Shown here piece after piece: positions 1 to 8,640 of a stretch of DNA of 64,000 nucleotides; the first letter of the stretch is position 1, and each line of letters opens with the position of its first letter. Below the pieces are notes generated by a model. It was not told the origin of the DNA, did not search any database, and saw nothing but the letters and a program-made list of their open reading frames with translations. Both the position numbers and the translations under genes were made by a program. Source of the DNA: Salsipaludibacter sp963735045 (GTDB lineage: Bacteria; Actinomycetota; Nitriliruptoria; Nitriliruptorales; Nitriliruptoraceae); the NCBI GenBank assembly GCA_963735045.1, contig CAVTIZ010000001.1, positions 693,557 through 757,556 on the forward strand, read 5' to 3'.

Positions 1-495
1 CCCGTCGAGGTCGAACCGGGTCAGCACCGGGGCGAGGTGGCGGGCGTCGCCCCGCACGAACGCCCACGAGCCACGCCCGGACTCGGTCGCGGCGTGACCG
101 GGGCCGTCCGGATCGGGGGTGGCCTGCTCGTCGCTGCGCGCGGTCACGCCCGCGCGTGCCACCGTGAGCAGGTCCTCGGACACGTCGATGCCGACGCCGT
201 CGATGCCGCGTCGGGCCAGTTCCCGGGCGTGGCGACCGGTGCCGCAGCCGACGTCCAGCACGCGTTGGCCCGGCCGCAGGCCCGTCCTGGCCACCAGCGC
301 GTCCACCTCACCGACGGTGCCGGCCGTGAAGGCGTTGCGGTCGTACAGCCGCCCCTGCCAGGCTCCGATGTCGACGTAGAAGGGCCGGTCGTCCCCGCCG
401 GGCGGATCCGGCACGGCCACGGGCCGGTCCCGGTGGTCACGCCAGGTCGACGCCGGGTGCGGTCCGTCGGTGGACGCGGGCGGGACGGACACCAT
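1..495 (-). CDS. SAM-dependent methyltransferase, class I (C-terminus outside window)
   Basis: The minus-strand frame opening at the ATG at 495 reads through position 1, so only the first 165 residues are present. Around residue 77 it has a glycine-rich SAM-binding motif I, VLDVGCGTGRHA, followed by an acidic strand end (GIDVSEDLL), typical of class I methyltransferases that act on small molecules or cofactors. The substrate cannot be told. The frame was chosen because the alternative minus-strand frame gives a low-complexity Arg/Ala/Pro product with the same motif shifted out of frame. A -10-like TAGGCT (complement of 561-566) and a GA-rich stretch before the ATG could serve transcription and translation. 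The gene is divergent from the cytochrome b gene. Confidence 0.75.
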   Translation of the reverse strand, partial: MVSVPPASTDGPHPASTWRDHRDRPVAVPDPPGGDDRPFYVDIGAWQGRLYDRNAFTAGTVGEVDALVARTGLRPGQRVLDVGCGTGRHARELARRGIDGVGIDVSEDLLTVARAGVTARSDEQATPDPDGPGHAATESGRGSWAFVRGDARHLAPVLTRFDLDG

Positions 496-745
496 GGCCC
501 CACCCCTCACGTCGACTGTCGGAGCCGTGGGTGGCCCCCGGGCCCCGACGAGCCCCCACCAGCCTAGGACCGGCCCCCCATCGACCCAGATCGGGCCCCT
601 CGGCCCAACCGGCACCCACCGGGCCAGGGCTGACGAGTTGGTGAACGCGGGGTCCGGATCGTCGCGGGAGGTGGCGTCGGGTCGGTACACCCGGTCGGGA
701 GCCCGCCGGCGAGCAGCCCGGCCCGGCACCGACCGAGGATGGCCC

Positions 746-1525
746 ATGAGCACGCTGGCCGCGCCGGACCCGTCGACCACGACCGGCGACGACCCCGAAC
801 TGATCGCCCGCGAGGTGCACCCTCGGGCGATCCGGTGGATGCACTGGATCAACTTCCCGCTCCTGGCGATCATGATCTGGAGCGGGCTGCGGATCTACTG
901 GGCCAACGACGTCTACGTGGCCGGCATCGGCTCGTGGGAGTTCTTCGCCTTCTTCCCCGCCTGGGTCTACGAGGGCCTCGACATCCCGTTCCGGCTCGCC
1001 AAGGGCATGGCCTTCCACTTCAACTTCGGGTGGCTGTTCGCGGTCAACGGCCTGGCCTACGGCACGTACCTGGCCGTCAGCGGGCAGTGGCGCCACCTGG
1101 TCCCCGACCGCCGGGCCGCACTCGTCGAGGCTCCCCAGGTCGTGGCCCACGACCTCCACCTGCGTGACGACCTCCCGCCCCAGGGGCGCTACAACGCCGC
1201 GCAGCGGGTCACCTACACGCTGGTGGTGCTGATGGGCGGCCTGATCGTGCTGACCGGCATCGCGATCCTCAAGCCCACCCAGGCGAACCTGCTGACCACG
1301 CTCTTCGGGGGCTACCAGGCGGCCCGGTTGATCCACTTCGCGACCACGATCGGCTTCCTGGCGTTCTTCGTGCTGCACGTGGTCCAGGTGGCACGGGCCG
1401 GACTGGGCAACTTCCTGTCCATGGTCACCGGCTGGGTGCTGGAGAGTCGCGCCGCGGACTTCGACCCGGAGCGGCGTCGGGAGCGGCGCGAGCCGACCGA
1501 GCCGACCGAGGGCGACCAGCGATGA
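746..1525 (+). CDS. cytochrome b561-type membrane subunit of a molybdenum oxidoreductase
   Basis: A 259-residue integral membrane protein with several hydrophobic helices and histidines placed as haem ligands (HPRAIRWMHWINF near the N-terminus, and HFNFGW, HFATT and LHVVQVA later). This is the pattern of di-haem cytochrome b561 subunits that pass electrons between the quinone pool and a periplasmic molybdoenzyme. The ATG at 746 is preferred because the family homology starts there; the open frame extends upstream to 470 with no family-like sequence. The stop overlaps the start of the next gene by ATGA, and that gene is a Tat-exported molybdopterin enzyme, so the two probably form one complex. 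Electron direction and substrate are unknown. Confidence 0.8.
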   Translation: MSTLAAPDPSTTTGDDPELIAREVHPRAIRWMHWINFPLLAIMIWSGLRIYWANDVYVAGIGSWEFFAFFPAWVYEGLDIPFRLAKGMAFHFNFGWLFAVNGLAYGTYLAVSGQWRHLVPDRRAALVEAPQVVAHDLHLRDDLPPQGRYNAAQRVTYTLVVLMGGLIVLTGIAILKPTQANLLTTLFGGYQAARLIHFATTIGFLAFFVLHVVQVARAGLGNFLSMVTGWVLESRAADFDPERRRERREPTEPTEGDQR

Positions 1526-2409
1526 CCACCCCCGAGGACCCCGCCACGCCCGGCACGCACCCCGACGACGCGAGGGGTGACCCAGCCCCCGACCCCACGG
1601 TGTCCGACGACGCGACCCGGGACGAGGTCCTGGCGGCGCGGGCCGAGCGCCTGGAGGCCCAGGGCCGTGAGGGCCGCACCATCTCCCGGGAGGAGTATCG
1701 CCGCACCAGCCGTCGCGCCTTCCTCGGTGGCGCGGTGGGGATCGCGGCCGGCGTGACCGGGTTCCGCTGGGTCCAGAACCAGGAGTCCGTGTCGGGCATC
1801 CCCCGGGTGCTGCGGGCCGGCCACGAGTTCAACGACCGGGTGTGGCGTGTCCTGGGCTCGCCGCAGCGCTCGGCGCCGGAGTTCCCGCTGGCCGCGGCCC
1901 AGGACCTGCGCACCAACGGCCGACGCGGGCTGCAGGAGGACATCGACGTCGACGCGTGGTCGATGCGGGTCGAGGGACCCGACGGGCGCCTGCTCGACGA
2001 GGTCGTGCTGGACGACGTACAGGCGCTGGACCACGTCGACATGGTGACCGAGCACAAGTGCATCGAGGGCTGGAGCCAGGTCGCCCACTGGACCGGGGTG
2101 CGCTTCGCCGACTTCGCACAGCGCTACGCCAGCCGCATCGGTGACGCCGCGTACACCTCGCTGGAGACTCCCGACGGCGGCTACTACGTCGGGCTGGACC
2201 AGTGGAGCGCAACCCATCCGCAGACCCTGCTGGCCTGGGCACTGGGGGGCGAACCCCTGACCCAACGCCACGGTGCGCCGCTGCGGCTGGTGACGCCGAA
2301 CCACTACGGGATCAAGTCGCTCAAGCGGATCGGGGTGGTCCGCTTCACCCGCGAACGGCCACCGGACTTCTGGGCCGAGCGCAGCTACGACTGGTACTCC
2401 AAGCTGTGA
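1522..2409 (+). CDS. Tat-exported molybdopterin-dependent oxidoreductase, sulfite oxidase/MsrP superfamily
   Basis: A 295-residue protein. A twin-arginine signal (TSRRAFLGGAVGIAAG, about residues 55-70) marks export of a folded cofactor enzyme. The catalytic domain contains VTEHKCIEGWSQ near residue 177; the cysteine there matches the molybdenum-ligating Cys of the sulfite oxidase fold. The length fits the compact bacterial SUOX/MsrP type without a haem domain. It overlaps the upstream cytochrome b561 gene by ATGA and probably uses that protein as electron partner or membrane anchor. The natural substrate (sulfoxide, sulfite or other) cannot be read from the sequence. Confidence 0.82.
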   Translation: MTTPEDPATPGTHPDDARGDPAPDPTVSDDATRDEVLAARAERLEAQGREGRTISREEYRRTSRRAFLGGAVGIAAGVTGFRWVQNQESVSGIPRVLRAGHEFNDRVWRVLGSPQRSAPEFPLAAAQDLRTNGRRGLQEDIDVDAWSMRVEGPDGRLLDEVVLDDVQALDHVDMVTEHKCIEGWSQVAHWTGVRFADFAQRYASRIGDAAYTSLETPDGGYYVGLDQWSATHPQTLLAWALGGEPLTQRHGAPLRLVTPNHYGIKSLKRIGVVRFTRERPPDFWAERSYDWYSKL

Positions 2410-2475
2410 CCCGCGCCGACCGGCGCAACCCGACCCACCCCCGACCCCACCCCCGACCGCTCCGGAGCCTGGCCC

Positions 2476-3234
2476 ATGGTGTTCACCGGCATCGGCGTCG
2501 CCCTCGCGACGCTGTTCGACGACGACGTCGAACTCGACGCGACCGCCACCGCGACCCACGCCGCACGACTGGTCGACCTCGGGGTCGACGCCGTGCTGGT
2601 GGCCGGGTCCACCGGCGAGGCCGCCACCCTGTCCCCCGACGAGCGCGACCGGTTGTTGTCCGCCGTGCACGACGCCGTCGACGGGCGTGTCCCGGTGCTG
2701 GCCGGGACCGGTGCCCCCTCGGCCCACCAGGCCGTCGAGCTGACCCGGCGGGCGCGCGACCACGGCGCCGACGCGGTGCTGGTGCTGCCACCGCCCCGGG
2801 TCGCCGATCCCCGTCCCTACTTCGACCTCGTGGTCGCGGCCGCCGACGACGTCCCGGTGCTGGGCTACCACTTCCCGGCCGTGTCGGCGCCCGGGCTGAC
2901 CGTGGACCAGGTGGCCTCGCTGCCCCTGGCCGGCTGCAAGGACTCCAGCGGGGATGCCGAGCGCCTGCTGGCCACCCTGGCCGCGACCTCGCGACCACTG
3001 TGGACGGGTTCGTCGGCGCTGCTGTCGCTGGCCGGCCCGGCCGGGGCGGCCGGGGCGATCCTCGCGCTGGCCAACCTCGAACCCGAGCGCTGCGCCCGGG
3101 CGTTGACGGGTGACGGGCAGGCGCAACGAGACCTGATCGGTGACCACCTGGCCGCCAAGGAGCGTTTTCCGCGCGGGCTCAAGGAACGCATGGCCGCGCG
3201 CTGGGGCACCAGCGCGGTGGCCCGCACGGGGTGA
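2476..3234 (+). CDS. DapA / N-acetylneuraminate lyase family aldolase
   Basis: A 252-residue TIM-barrel class I aldolase of the dihydrodipicolinate synthase superfamily. Visible marks are the carboxylate-binding loop VAGSTGEAATLS (about residues 43-54), the tyrosine strand LGYHFPA and the Schiff-base lysine in AGCKDSSGD. It is about 40 residues shorter than typical DapA (about 290), mainly at the C-terminus, and no lysine-pathway gene lies nearby, so a catabolic lyase role is as likely as lysine synthesis. It follows the molybdoenzyme pair after 66 bases and converges on the exchanger gene. Confidence 0.72.
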   Translation: MVFTGIGVALATLFDDDVELDATATATHAARLVDLGVDAVLVAGSTGEAATLSPDERDRLLSAVHDAVDGRVPVLAGTGAPSAHQAVELTRRARDHGADAVLVLPPPRVADPRPYFDLVVAAADDVPVLGYHFPAVSAPGLTVDQVASLPLAGCKDSSGDAERLLATLAATSRPLWTGSSALLSLAGPAGAAGAILALANLEPERCARALTGDGQAQRDLIGDHLAAKERFPRGLKERMAARWGTSAVARTG

Positions 3235-3267
3235 GCCGGGCGGCCGGCCCGGGAGCGCGTGGTCCGA

Positions 3268-4347
3268 TCAGGTCGCCCCCGTGGGCAGCAGCGACACCAC
3301 GCCCACCTGTTCCAGCACCATCCAGGCCACGAAGACGCCGTAGCTGACCGTCAGGACCCAGCCCTCGTTGCGCGACAGGTGCAGCTCCGTGCGCAGCAAC
3401 GTGAACAACACGATGGTCGCCAGGGTCAGGAAGCCGACCAGCGGCACGGCCACCCCGAACGCGAACGACACGCTGCCGGCGATCAGCACGCCCACGGGCA
3501 CCGCCACCAGCAGGTCGAAGATGTTGCTGCCCAGGACGTTGGACATGCTGACCACGCCCTCGCCGCGCTCGGCGAGCCGGATCGAGATCAGCGCGTCCGG
3601 AACGCTGGTCACCGCGGCGATCACCGTGATGCCCCACACGAAGGGCGGGATGCCGGTGACCTCGCCGAAGTACAACGCCGCACGCACCAGGCCCTCGACC
3701 CCCACGACCACCAGCACCAGGCTGAGCCCGAGCACCGCCCACTGCCGGCCCGGTCGCAGGTCGTCGGGCGGGGGCTCGACGGTGGCGTCGCCGACCTCCT
3801 GCTGCTGGATGAACACGTACAGCCCGTACAACGCCAGCGGGATCAGTGCCAGCGGACGGGTCATCGTCCCGTTGAGCGCCGCCTCACCACCCGGTCCGCC
3901 GCTGTCCGGGTTGTAGATCAACGCGAAGCTGAACGTCAGGACGAACACCGCGACGGAGATGAGGTAGAACTGCGCGTCCTTGTAGACCAGCTCCTTGTCG
4001 GCGTGCACGCCGTCGCTGGCCAGCAGTGCCGACAGCCCGGGGATCACCAGGATGTTGAAGATCGCCGAGCCCACCACGACCGACAGGCCCAGCTCGAACT
4101 CCCCGTGCAGCAACGTGGCCAGCACCGTCGACGACAGTTCCGGGAAGCTGGACCCGATCGCGACGACCATCGCCCCGTGCACGATCGGGGGCAGTCCGTA
4201 GTAGCGCGACAACTGCTCGGAGCTGGTCTCGAGCAGGTCCGAGCCCCGCCACACCAGCAGGCCACCCACGATCGCGGCGACGGTCCAGGCCAGGATCGCC
4301 ACGCGCGGCTCGATTCGTCCGGGGGCCGAGTGCGGGCTGGCCGACAC
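3268..4347 (-). CDS. calcium/sodium (cation/proton) exchanger, CaCA superfamily
   Basis: A 359-residue membrane protein with about ten hydrophobic helices in two homologous halves. The two alpha-repeat signatures are visible: VVAIGSSFPELSST in the first half and AAVTSVPDALIS in the second; these carry the acidic residues that bind the cation. It resembles YrbG/CaxA-type exchangers. The start is a GTG at 4347. A TAGGGT -10-like hexamer (complement of 4363-4368) lies 15 bases upstream, so the leader would be very short. It is convergent with the DapA-like gene and divergent from the permease. The transported ion is inferred from family. Confidence 0.82.
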   Translation of the reverse strand: MSASPHSAPGRIEPRVAILAWTVAAIVGGLLVWRGSDLLETSSEQLSRYYGLPPIVHGAMVVAIGSSFPELSSTVLATLLHGEFELGLSVVVGSAIFNILVIPGLSALLASDGVHADKELVYKDAQFYLISVAVFVLTFSFALIYNPDSGGPGGEAALNGTMTRPLALIPLALYGLYVFIQQQEVGDATVEPPPDDLRPGRQWAVLGLSLVLVVVGVEGLVRAALYFGEVTGIPPFVWGITVIAAVTSVPDALISIRLAERGEGVVSMSNVLGSNIFDLLVAVPVGVLIAGSVSFAFGVAVPLVGFLTLATIVLFTLLRTELHLSRNEGWVLTVSYGVFVAWMVLEQVGVVSLLPTGAT

Positions 4348-4468
4348 TCGAGGTGGTCGCGCACCCTAGCGACCCGGTCGGTCCGTTCGGCCGGGTCGGC
4401 CCGGCGAGGGCGCCGGCCTAGGGTCCGGTCCAACCCCGGCCCCCCGTTCCGGTCGGGCAGGAGCCCCC

Positions 4469-5830
4469 GTGAGCGACACCGCCGAATCGACCACCGACGA
4501 GCAGGCGGGTGACGGCAGTGGCGGCCTGACCCGCGCCATCGGCCCGTGGCTGCTGTTCTTCTTCATCCTCGGCGACATGCTCGGCGGGGGCATCTATGCC
4601 CTGGTCGGCGAGGTCGCCGGCGAGGTCGGGGGGGCGGTGTGGTCGGCCTTCCTCATGGCATTCGTGCTGGCCGCCCTGACCGCCTTCGCCTACGTCGAGC
4701 TGGTCACCAAGTACCCCCGGGCGGCGGGGGCGGCGCTGTACACCAACCTCGCGTTCAAGCACCCGTTCGTGACCTTCCTGGTCGCGTTCGTGGTGATGGC
4801 GTCGGGCATCACCTCGGCAGCCACCCTGGCCACCGGCTTCAGCGGCGACTACTTCACCGAGCTGGTCCCCGCGCCGGCCCTGCTGGTGTCGTTCATCTTC
4901 CTGGCGGTGGTCGCGCTGATCAACGCCTGGGGCATCGGCGAGTCGGTCAAGATGAACGCCGTCTTCACCATGATCGAGGTCACCGGGCTGCTGATCATCG
5001 TGGTGGTCGGCATCGTCGCGATCGGGGACGGCAGCGGCGACTTCGCACGCAACTTCGAGTTCAGTGGGGACGGGTCGCCGGTCCTGCTGGCGGTGGGTGG
5101 TGCGGCCCTGGCCTTCTACGCCCTGATCGGGTTCGAGGACTCGGTCAACGTCGCCGAGGAGGTCGAGAACCCGTCCAAGGCGTACCCGATCGCCCTGTTC
5201 GGTGGCCTGGTCGCGGCCGCCGTGGTCTACATGCTGGTCACGATGTCGGCCTCCACCGTGGTCCCGCCGGACCAGCTCGCGGAGTCCGGCGACCTGCTGG
5301 CCGTGGTCAGGAACGGCCCGCTGAACATCTCCACGTCGCTGTTCTCGCTGATCGCGTTGTTCGCCCTCGCCAACGGCGCCCTGATCAACATGATCATGGC
5401 GTCACGGCTGGTCTACGGCATGGCCGAGGAGGGCATCGTCCCCGGCGTCTTCGCCCGGGTGCTGCCCGGACGCCACACGCCATGGGTCGCGATCGTGTTC
5501 ACCACGGTCCTGTGCGCGATCCTGGTCATGACCGGTGACCTGTCCGCCCTGGCCGACACCACCGTGTTGCTGCTCCTCATGGTCTTCGTGGTGGTCAACA
5601 TCGCGTGCCTGGTGCTGCGCTCCGACGACGTGGGCCACGACCACTTCACGGCGCCCACGTTCGTCCCGGTGCTGGGTGTCGTGGTGTGCCTCGGGCTGAT
5701 GACCCAGAACGAGGCCGGCACCTGGCTGCGCGCCGGGACCCTGGTCGTGGCCGGCGTCGTGTTGTGGTTCATCAACCTGGCCGTGGGCCGCCGGACGGAC
5801 GCGATCGACGCCACCAACCTCGGGGACTGA
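4469..5830 (+). CDS. APC-superfamily amino acid permease
   Basis: A 453-residue membrane transporter with about twelve helices. Helix 1 carries the broken-helix glycine signature GDMLGGGIYALVG, where APC proteins bind the alpha-amino and carboxyl groups of the substrate; helix 6 has ALAFYALIGFEDSVNVAEEVENP, a strong APC signature. The start is a GTG at 4469 with an AGGAG ribosome site a few bases upstream. A TAGGGT -10-like element at 4419-4424 gives a leader of about 40 bases. Substrate is unknown. It is followed after 23 bases by the damaged PhyH gene. Confidence 0.85.
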   Translation: MSDTAESTTDEQAGDGSGGLTRAIGPWLLFFFILGDMLGGGIYALVGEVAGEVGGAVWSAFLMAFVLAALTAFAYVELVTKYPRAAGAALYTNLAFKHPFVTFLVAFVVMASGITSAATLATGFSGDYFTELVPAPALLVSFIFLAVVALINAWGIGESVKMNAVFTMIEVTGLLIIVVVGIVAIGDGSGDFARNFEFSGDGSPVLLAVGGAALAFYALIGFEDSVNVAEEVENPSKAYPIALFGGLVAAAVVYMLVTMSASTVVPPDQLAESGDLLAVVRNGPLNISTSLFSLIALFALANGALINMIMASRLVYGMAEEGIVPGVFARVLPGRHTPWVAIVFTTVLCAILVMTGDLSALADTTVLLLLMVFVVVNIACLVLRSDDVGHDHFTAPTFVPVLGVVVCLGLMTQNEAGTWLRAGTLVVAGVVLWFINLAVGRRTDAIDATNLGD

Positions 5831-5853
5831 CACGTCGCCGACGAGGAGCCACC

Positions 5854-6486
5854 ATGCCCGAACTGGTCGACGACGACACCCGCGCGGCCTTCCGGCGTGA
5901 CGGGGCCGTGGTGGTCCGGCAGGCCTTCGACGAACGGCAGGTCGCGCTGGCCACCGCCGGGATCGAGGCCAACCTCGCCGACCTGTCGCCCCTGGCCAAG
6001 CGGGCCAGTGCCGACACCGACGGGGCCTTCGTCGAGGACTTCTGCAACTGGCAACGGATACCGGCCATCGAGCGCTTCGCACGCGAGTCCCCCGCCGCCG
6101 CGATCGCCGGCGAGCTGCTGGGCGCCACCACGGTCCGGCTGTACCACGACCACATGCTGACCAAGGAACCCGGCACCTCCCAGCGCACCCCGTGGCACCA
6201 GGACCAGCCCTACTACGACGTCGACGGACGGATGAACGTGTCGATGTGGTTCCCGGTCGACCCGGTGTCGCGGGCGTCCACACTGGAGTTCGTGGCCGGG
6301 TCGCACGGGACCGACGACGACACGGCCGACCTGGCCCCCGGCCGGACCGGCCCCCCGGGGAAGGTCCGGGGAAGGTCTGGGGCAGGTCTGGGGCAGGTCT
6401 GGGGCAGGTCTGGCGCACGGCTGGGGAAGAAGGGATGCGCCGGACGACGTTGCCCATCGTGCCGCCACCGACGACAGGGCCCGACC
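5854..6486 (+). pseudogene. truncated phytanoyl-CoA dioxygenase (PhyH) family gene, in frame with the next gene
   Basis: From the ATG at 5854 (AGGAG upstream) about 155 residues match the N-terminal half of PhyH Fe(II)/2-oxoglutarate dioxygenases, including the first iron-ligand motif HQD in TPWHQDQPYY and ending near the family's GSH turn (FVAGSHGTDDD). The rest of the barrel, with the distal iron His and the 2-oxoglutarate-binding Arg, is absent. The sequence runs into an 11-bp tandem repeat and a Gly/Arg-rich spacer, then continues without a stop into the F420-type oxidoreductase at 6487. As written, one 350-residue polypeptide would be made. Loss of essential ligands makes dioxygenase activity unlikely. 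A recent deletion at the repeat is my reading; a real fusion protein is less likely. Confidence 0.7.
6357..6411 (+). repeat. 11-bp tandem repeat, five units, at the PhyH truncation point
   Basis: Five head-to-tail units of 11 bases (two GGGGAAGGTCY, then three GGGGCAGGTCT) with a degenerate continuation to about 6433. Eleven is not a multiple of three, so each gain or loss of a unit would change the reading frame between the PhyH fragment and the following oxidoreductase. Confidence 0.9.
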
Positions 6487-6906
6487 ATGGACCTCGACCG
6501 CGCACTCGGCTTCGCCGCCGACCACCAACGGGGGGTGGTCATCGCGCTGAAGTCCGACGGCCGACCCCAGGCGTCCAACATCATGTACGCGCTGGACGAC
6601 GGGACCGTTCGCATCTCGGTCACGGCCACCCGGGCCAAGACCAGGAACCTCCAACGTGACCCGCGGGCGAGCCTGCACGTCACCAGCGACGACTTCTGGA
6701 AGTGGGTCGTGCTGGAGGGCGATGCCTCCCTGTCCCCGGTCGCGACCGCCGGTGACGAGTCCACCCTGGAACCGCTGCGCACGCTGTACCGCGACCTCAG
6801 CGGCGACCACGACGACTGGGACGACTACGACGCGGCGATGGTCCGTGACCAGCGCCAGGTCCTGTCCATCGCCGTCACCTACGCCTACGGCCAACTCCCC
6901 GGCTGA
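6487..6906 (+). CDS. PPOX-class F420-dependent oxidoreductase (pyridoxamine 5'-phosphate oxidase fold)
   Basis: From the ATG at 6487 a 139-residue protein has the size and sequence features of the split-barrel flavin/F420-binding family: MDLDRALGFAADHQRG, then KSDGRPQASNIMYALDDG, SVTATRAKTRNLQRDPRAS and WVVLEGDASL, which line the cofactor pocket in this family. Such actinobacterial proteins usually reduce substrates with F420H2; the substrate is unknown. No strong ribosome site precedes 6487, and the frame is open upstream into the truncated PhyH, so it may be made as a fusion or from its own start. It converges on cca with 5 bases between stops. Confidence 0.78.
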   Translation: MDLDRALGFAADHQRGVVIALKSDGRPQASNIMYALDDGTVRISVTATRAKTRNLQRDPRASLHVTSDDFWKWVVLEGDASLSPVATAGDESTLEPLRTLYRDLSGDHDDWDDYDAAMVRDQRQVLSIAVTYAYGQLPG

Positions 6907-6911
6907 GCGGG

Positions 6912-8531
6912 TCAGGCGTCCGCGACCAGCCCGAGCTCGGCGGCGACCGCCGCGGCGTCGGGGGGATCGCGGTCGTCGGACACGGCGGCCCACCACCGGT
7001 CCAGGGCCGCGTAGGCCCGGTCGTCGGGGACCGGTCCCGCCTCCAGACGCAGCTCCAGCAGCCACTCCCAGGCTCGGCCCACCAGCGGGCCGGGGTCCAT
7101 GCCGGTGTGGGCCATCACCTGGTTGCCGTCCAACGGCGGCCGCATGGCGTCCAGTTCCTCCTGGGCCGCGAGCTCGTCGATGCGGACCTCGAGGTCGTCC
7201 ATGCGGTTCTGGATCGCCCGGGCACGCCGCGGGTTGCCGGTGGTCACGTCGGCCCGGGTCAGGATGTTGAGCCGGACGAGCAGGTCACCTGCATCGCGCA
7301 CGTAGCGTCGCACGGCCGCGTCGGTCCAGCCCATCTTGTAGGTGTGGAAGCGCAGGTGCAGCCGCACCAGTTCCGAGATCGCCTTGACCTGGTCCTTGGG
7401 GAAGGCCAGTTCACGCAGGCGGTGACGGACCATCCGGGCACCCACGACGTCGTGGTGGTGGAAGGTCACCGTGCCGTCGCGGTGGATGTCGCGGGTGTCG
7501 GGCTTGCCGATGTCGTGCAGCAGCGCCGCCAGGCGCAGGACGACGTCGGGGCCGTCGGGTTCGAGCGCCATCGCGTTGTCGATCACCGCCAGCGTGTGCG
7601 CCCACACGTCCTTGTGGCGGTGCAGGGGGTCACGCAGCGTCGACAGGATGCGCAGTTCGGGCAGGACGTGCACGTCCAGCCCGGTGTCCACCAGCAGCTG
7701 CAGGCCCACGGTCGGGTGGTCGCCGCCCATCAGCTTCACCAGCTCGTCGCGGATCCGCTCGGCGGAGATCGTGGCGAGCCGGTCCGCCATCTCGGTGGCG
7801 GCCGCGAGCGTGTCCGGATCAACCTCGGCGTCGAAGCGGGCGGCGAACCGGGCCAGGCGCACCATCCGCAGCGGGTCGTCACCGAAGGACACACGGGGAT
7901 CCTGGGGCGTGCGCAGACGTCGGGCGTGCAGGTCGGCGATGCCCCCGAAGTGGTCCACGAACAGGAAGTCGGGGACCCGGACGGCCATCGCGTTGACCGT
8001 GAAGTCGCGCCGGGCGAGGTCGTCGTCGATGGACGCACCGAAGGTCACGGCCGGGTGACGCGAGTCGGGCTCGTAGTCGTCGCTGCGGTAGGTCGTGACC
8101 TCGACCACGCGGTCCGGTGCGTCGGGTCGCCTCCGCACGGCGGACACCGTGCCGAAGGCCTGGCCGGCCAGCCACAGTCCGTCCCCCCACGGCCCGAGGA
8201 TGGCCTCGGTCTGCTCCGGGTGGGCCGAGGTGGCGAAGTCGAGGTCGACCTCGTCGACGATGTCGGCGTTGCCCCCCGCCAACAGGGCGTCGCGGACCGT
8301 GCCCCCCACCAGGTACAGCTCGTGGCCGGCGGCGGCGAAGCGCTCCCCGAGCTCGCGCGCCTCCGGGAACACGTCGACCAACTGGCCCAGCTGGGCCGCC
8401 TGGTCGTCGCTGAGCTCGTTGGCCGGGGCCGCGTCGGACGACGCACCCCCGGGGCTCGGGGCGGCAGGTGGGGACACGCAGGACTCGCCAACGATCGGGG
8501 AGGGTGGGATCGGCGACCACGTTCGTCGCAC
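6912..8531 (-). CDS. cca: CCA tRNA nucleotidyltransferase
   Basis: A 539-residue class II nucleotidyltransferase that adds or repairs the tRNA 3'-CCA. It shows the LVGGTVRDALL motif, the metal pair EVDLDFAT, the RRDFTVNAMAV motif and RMVRLARFAARF, followed by an HD domain (LAALLHDIGKPDTR, FHHHDVVGA). The actinobacterial position upstream of the murJ/sigM region agrees. The start is taken as the GTG at 8531 because a TAGCCT -10 element ends six bases before it, consistent with a leaderless mRNA. The first 50 residues are Pro/Ser-rich and not part of the family fold. Length slightly exceeds the usual 460-490 because of this extension. Confidence 0.93.
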   Translation of the reverse strand: MRRTWSPIPPSPIVGESCVSPPAAPSPGGASSDAAPANELSDDQAAQLGQLVDVFPEARELGERFAAAGHELYLVGGTVRDALLAGGNADIVDEVDLDFATSAHPEQTEAILGPWGDGLWLAGQAFGTVSAVRRRPDAPDRVVEVTTYRSDDYEPDSRHPAVTFGASIDDDLARRDFTVNAMAVRVPDFLFVDHFGGIADLHARRLRTPQDPRVSFGDDPLRMVRLARFAARFDAEVDPDTLAAATEMADRLATISAERIRDELVKLMGGDHPTVGLQLLVDTGLDVHVLPELRILSTLRDPLHRHKDVWAHTLAVIDNAMALEPDGPDVVLRLAALLHDIGKPDTRDIHRDGTVTFHHHDVVGARMVRHRLRELAFPKDQVKAISELVRLHLRFHTYKMGWTDAAVRRYVRDAGDLLVRLNILTRADVTTGNPRRARAIQNRMDDLEVRIDELAAQEELDAMRPPLDGNQVMAHTGMDPGPLVGRAWEWLLELRLEAGPVPDDRAYAALDRWWAAVSDDRDPPDAAAVAAELGLVADA

Positions 8532-8537
8532 CCTGCG

Positions 8538-8543
8538 AGGCTA
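8538..8543 (-). promoter_or_regulatory. -10 element of cca, leaderless spacing
   Basis: TAGCCT on the minus strand, followed by six bases and the GTG start of cca. Transcription would begin at or next to the start codon. No clear -35 hexamer. Confidence 0.5.
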
Positions 8544-8640
8544 ACGCGCACGCCCTCGCCCGACCGAGGGCACGGATCGGCACACTGGCCAACCGCGGCC
8601 GACCCGTGCCGCACCCCGAGCCCGACCGGAACGGACGCCC

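Noticed and set aside
37..567. Plus-strand ORFs opposite the methyltransferase
   Set aside because: No domain; the minus frame from 495 carries an intact SAM motif.
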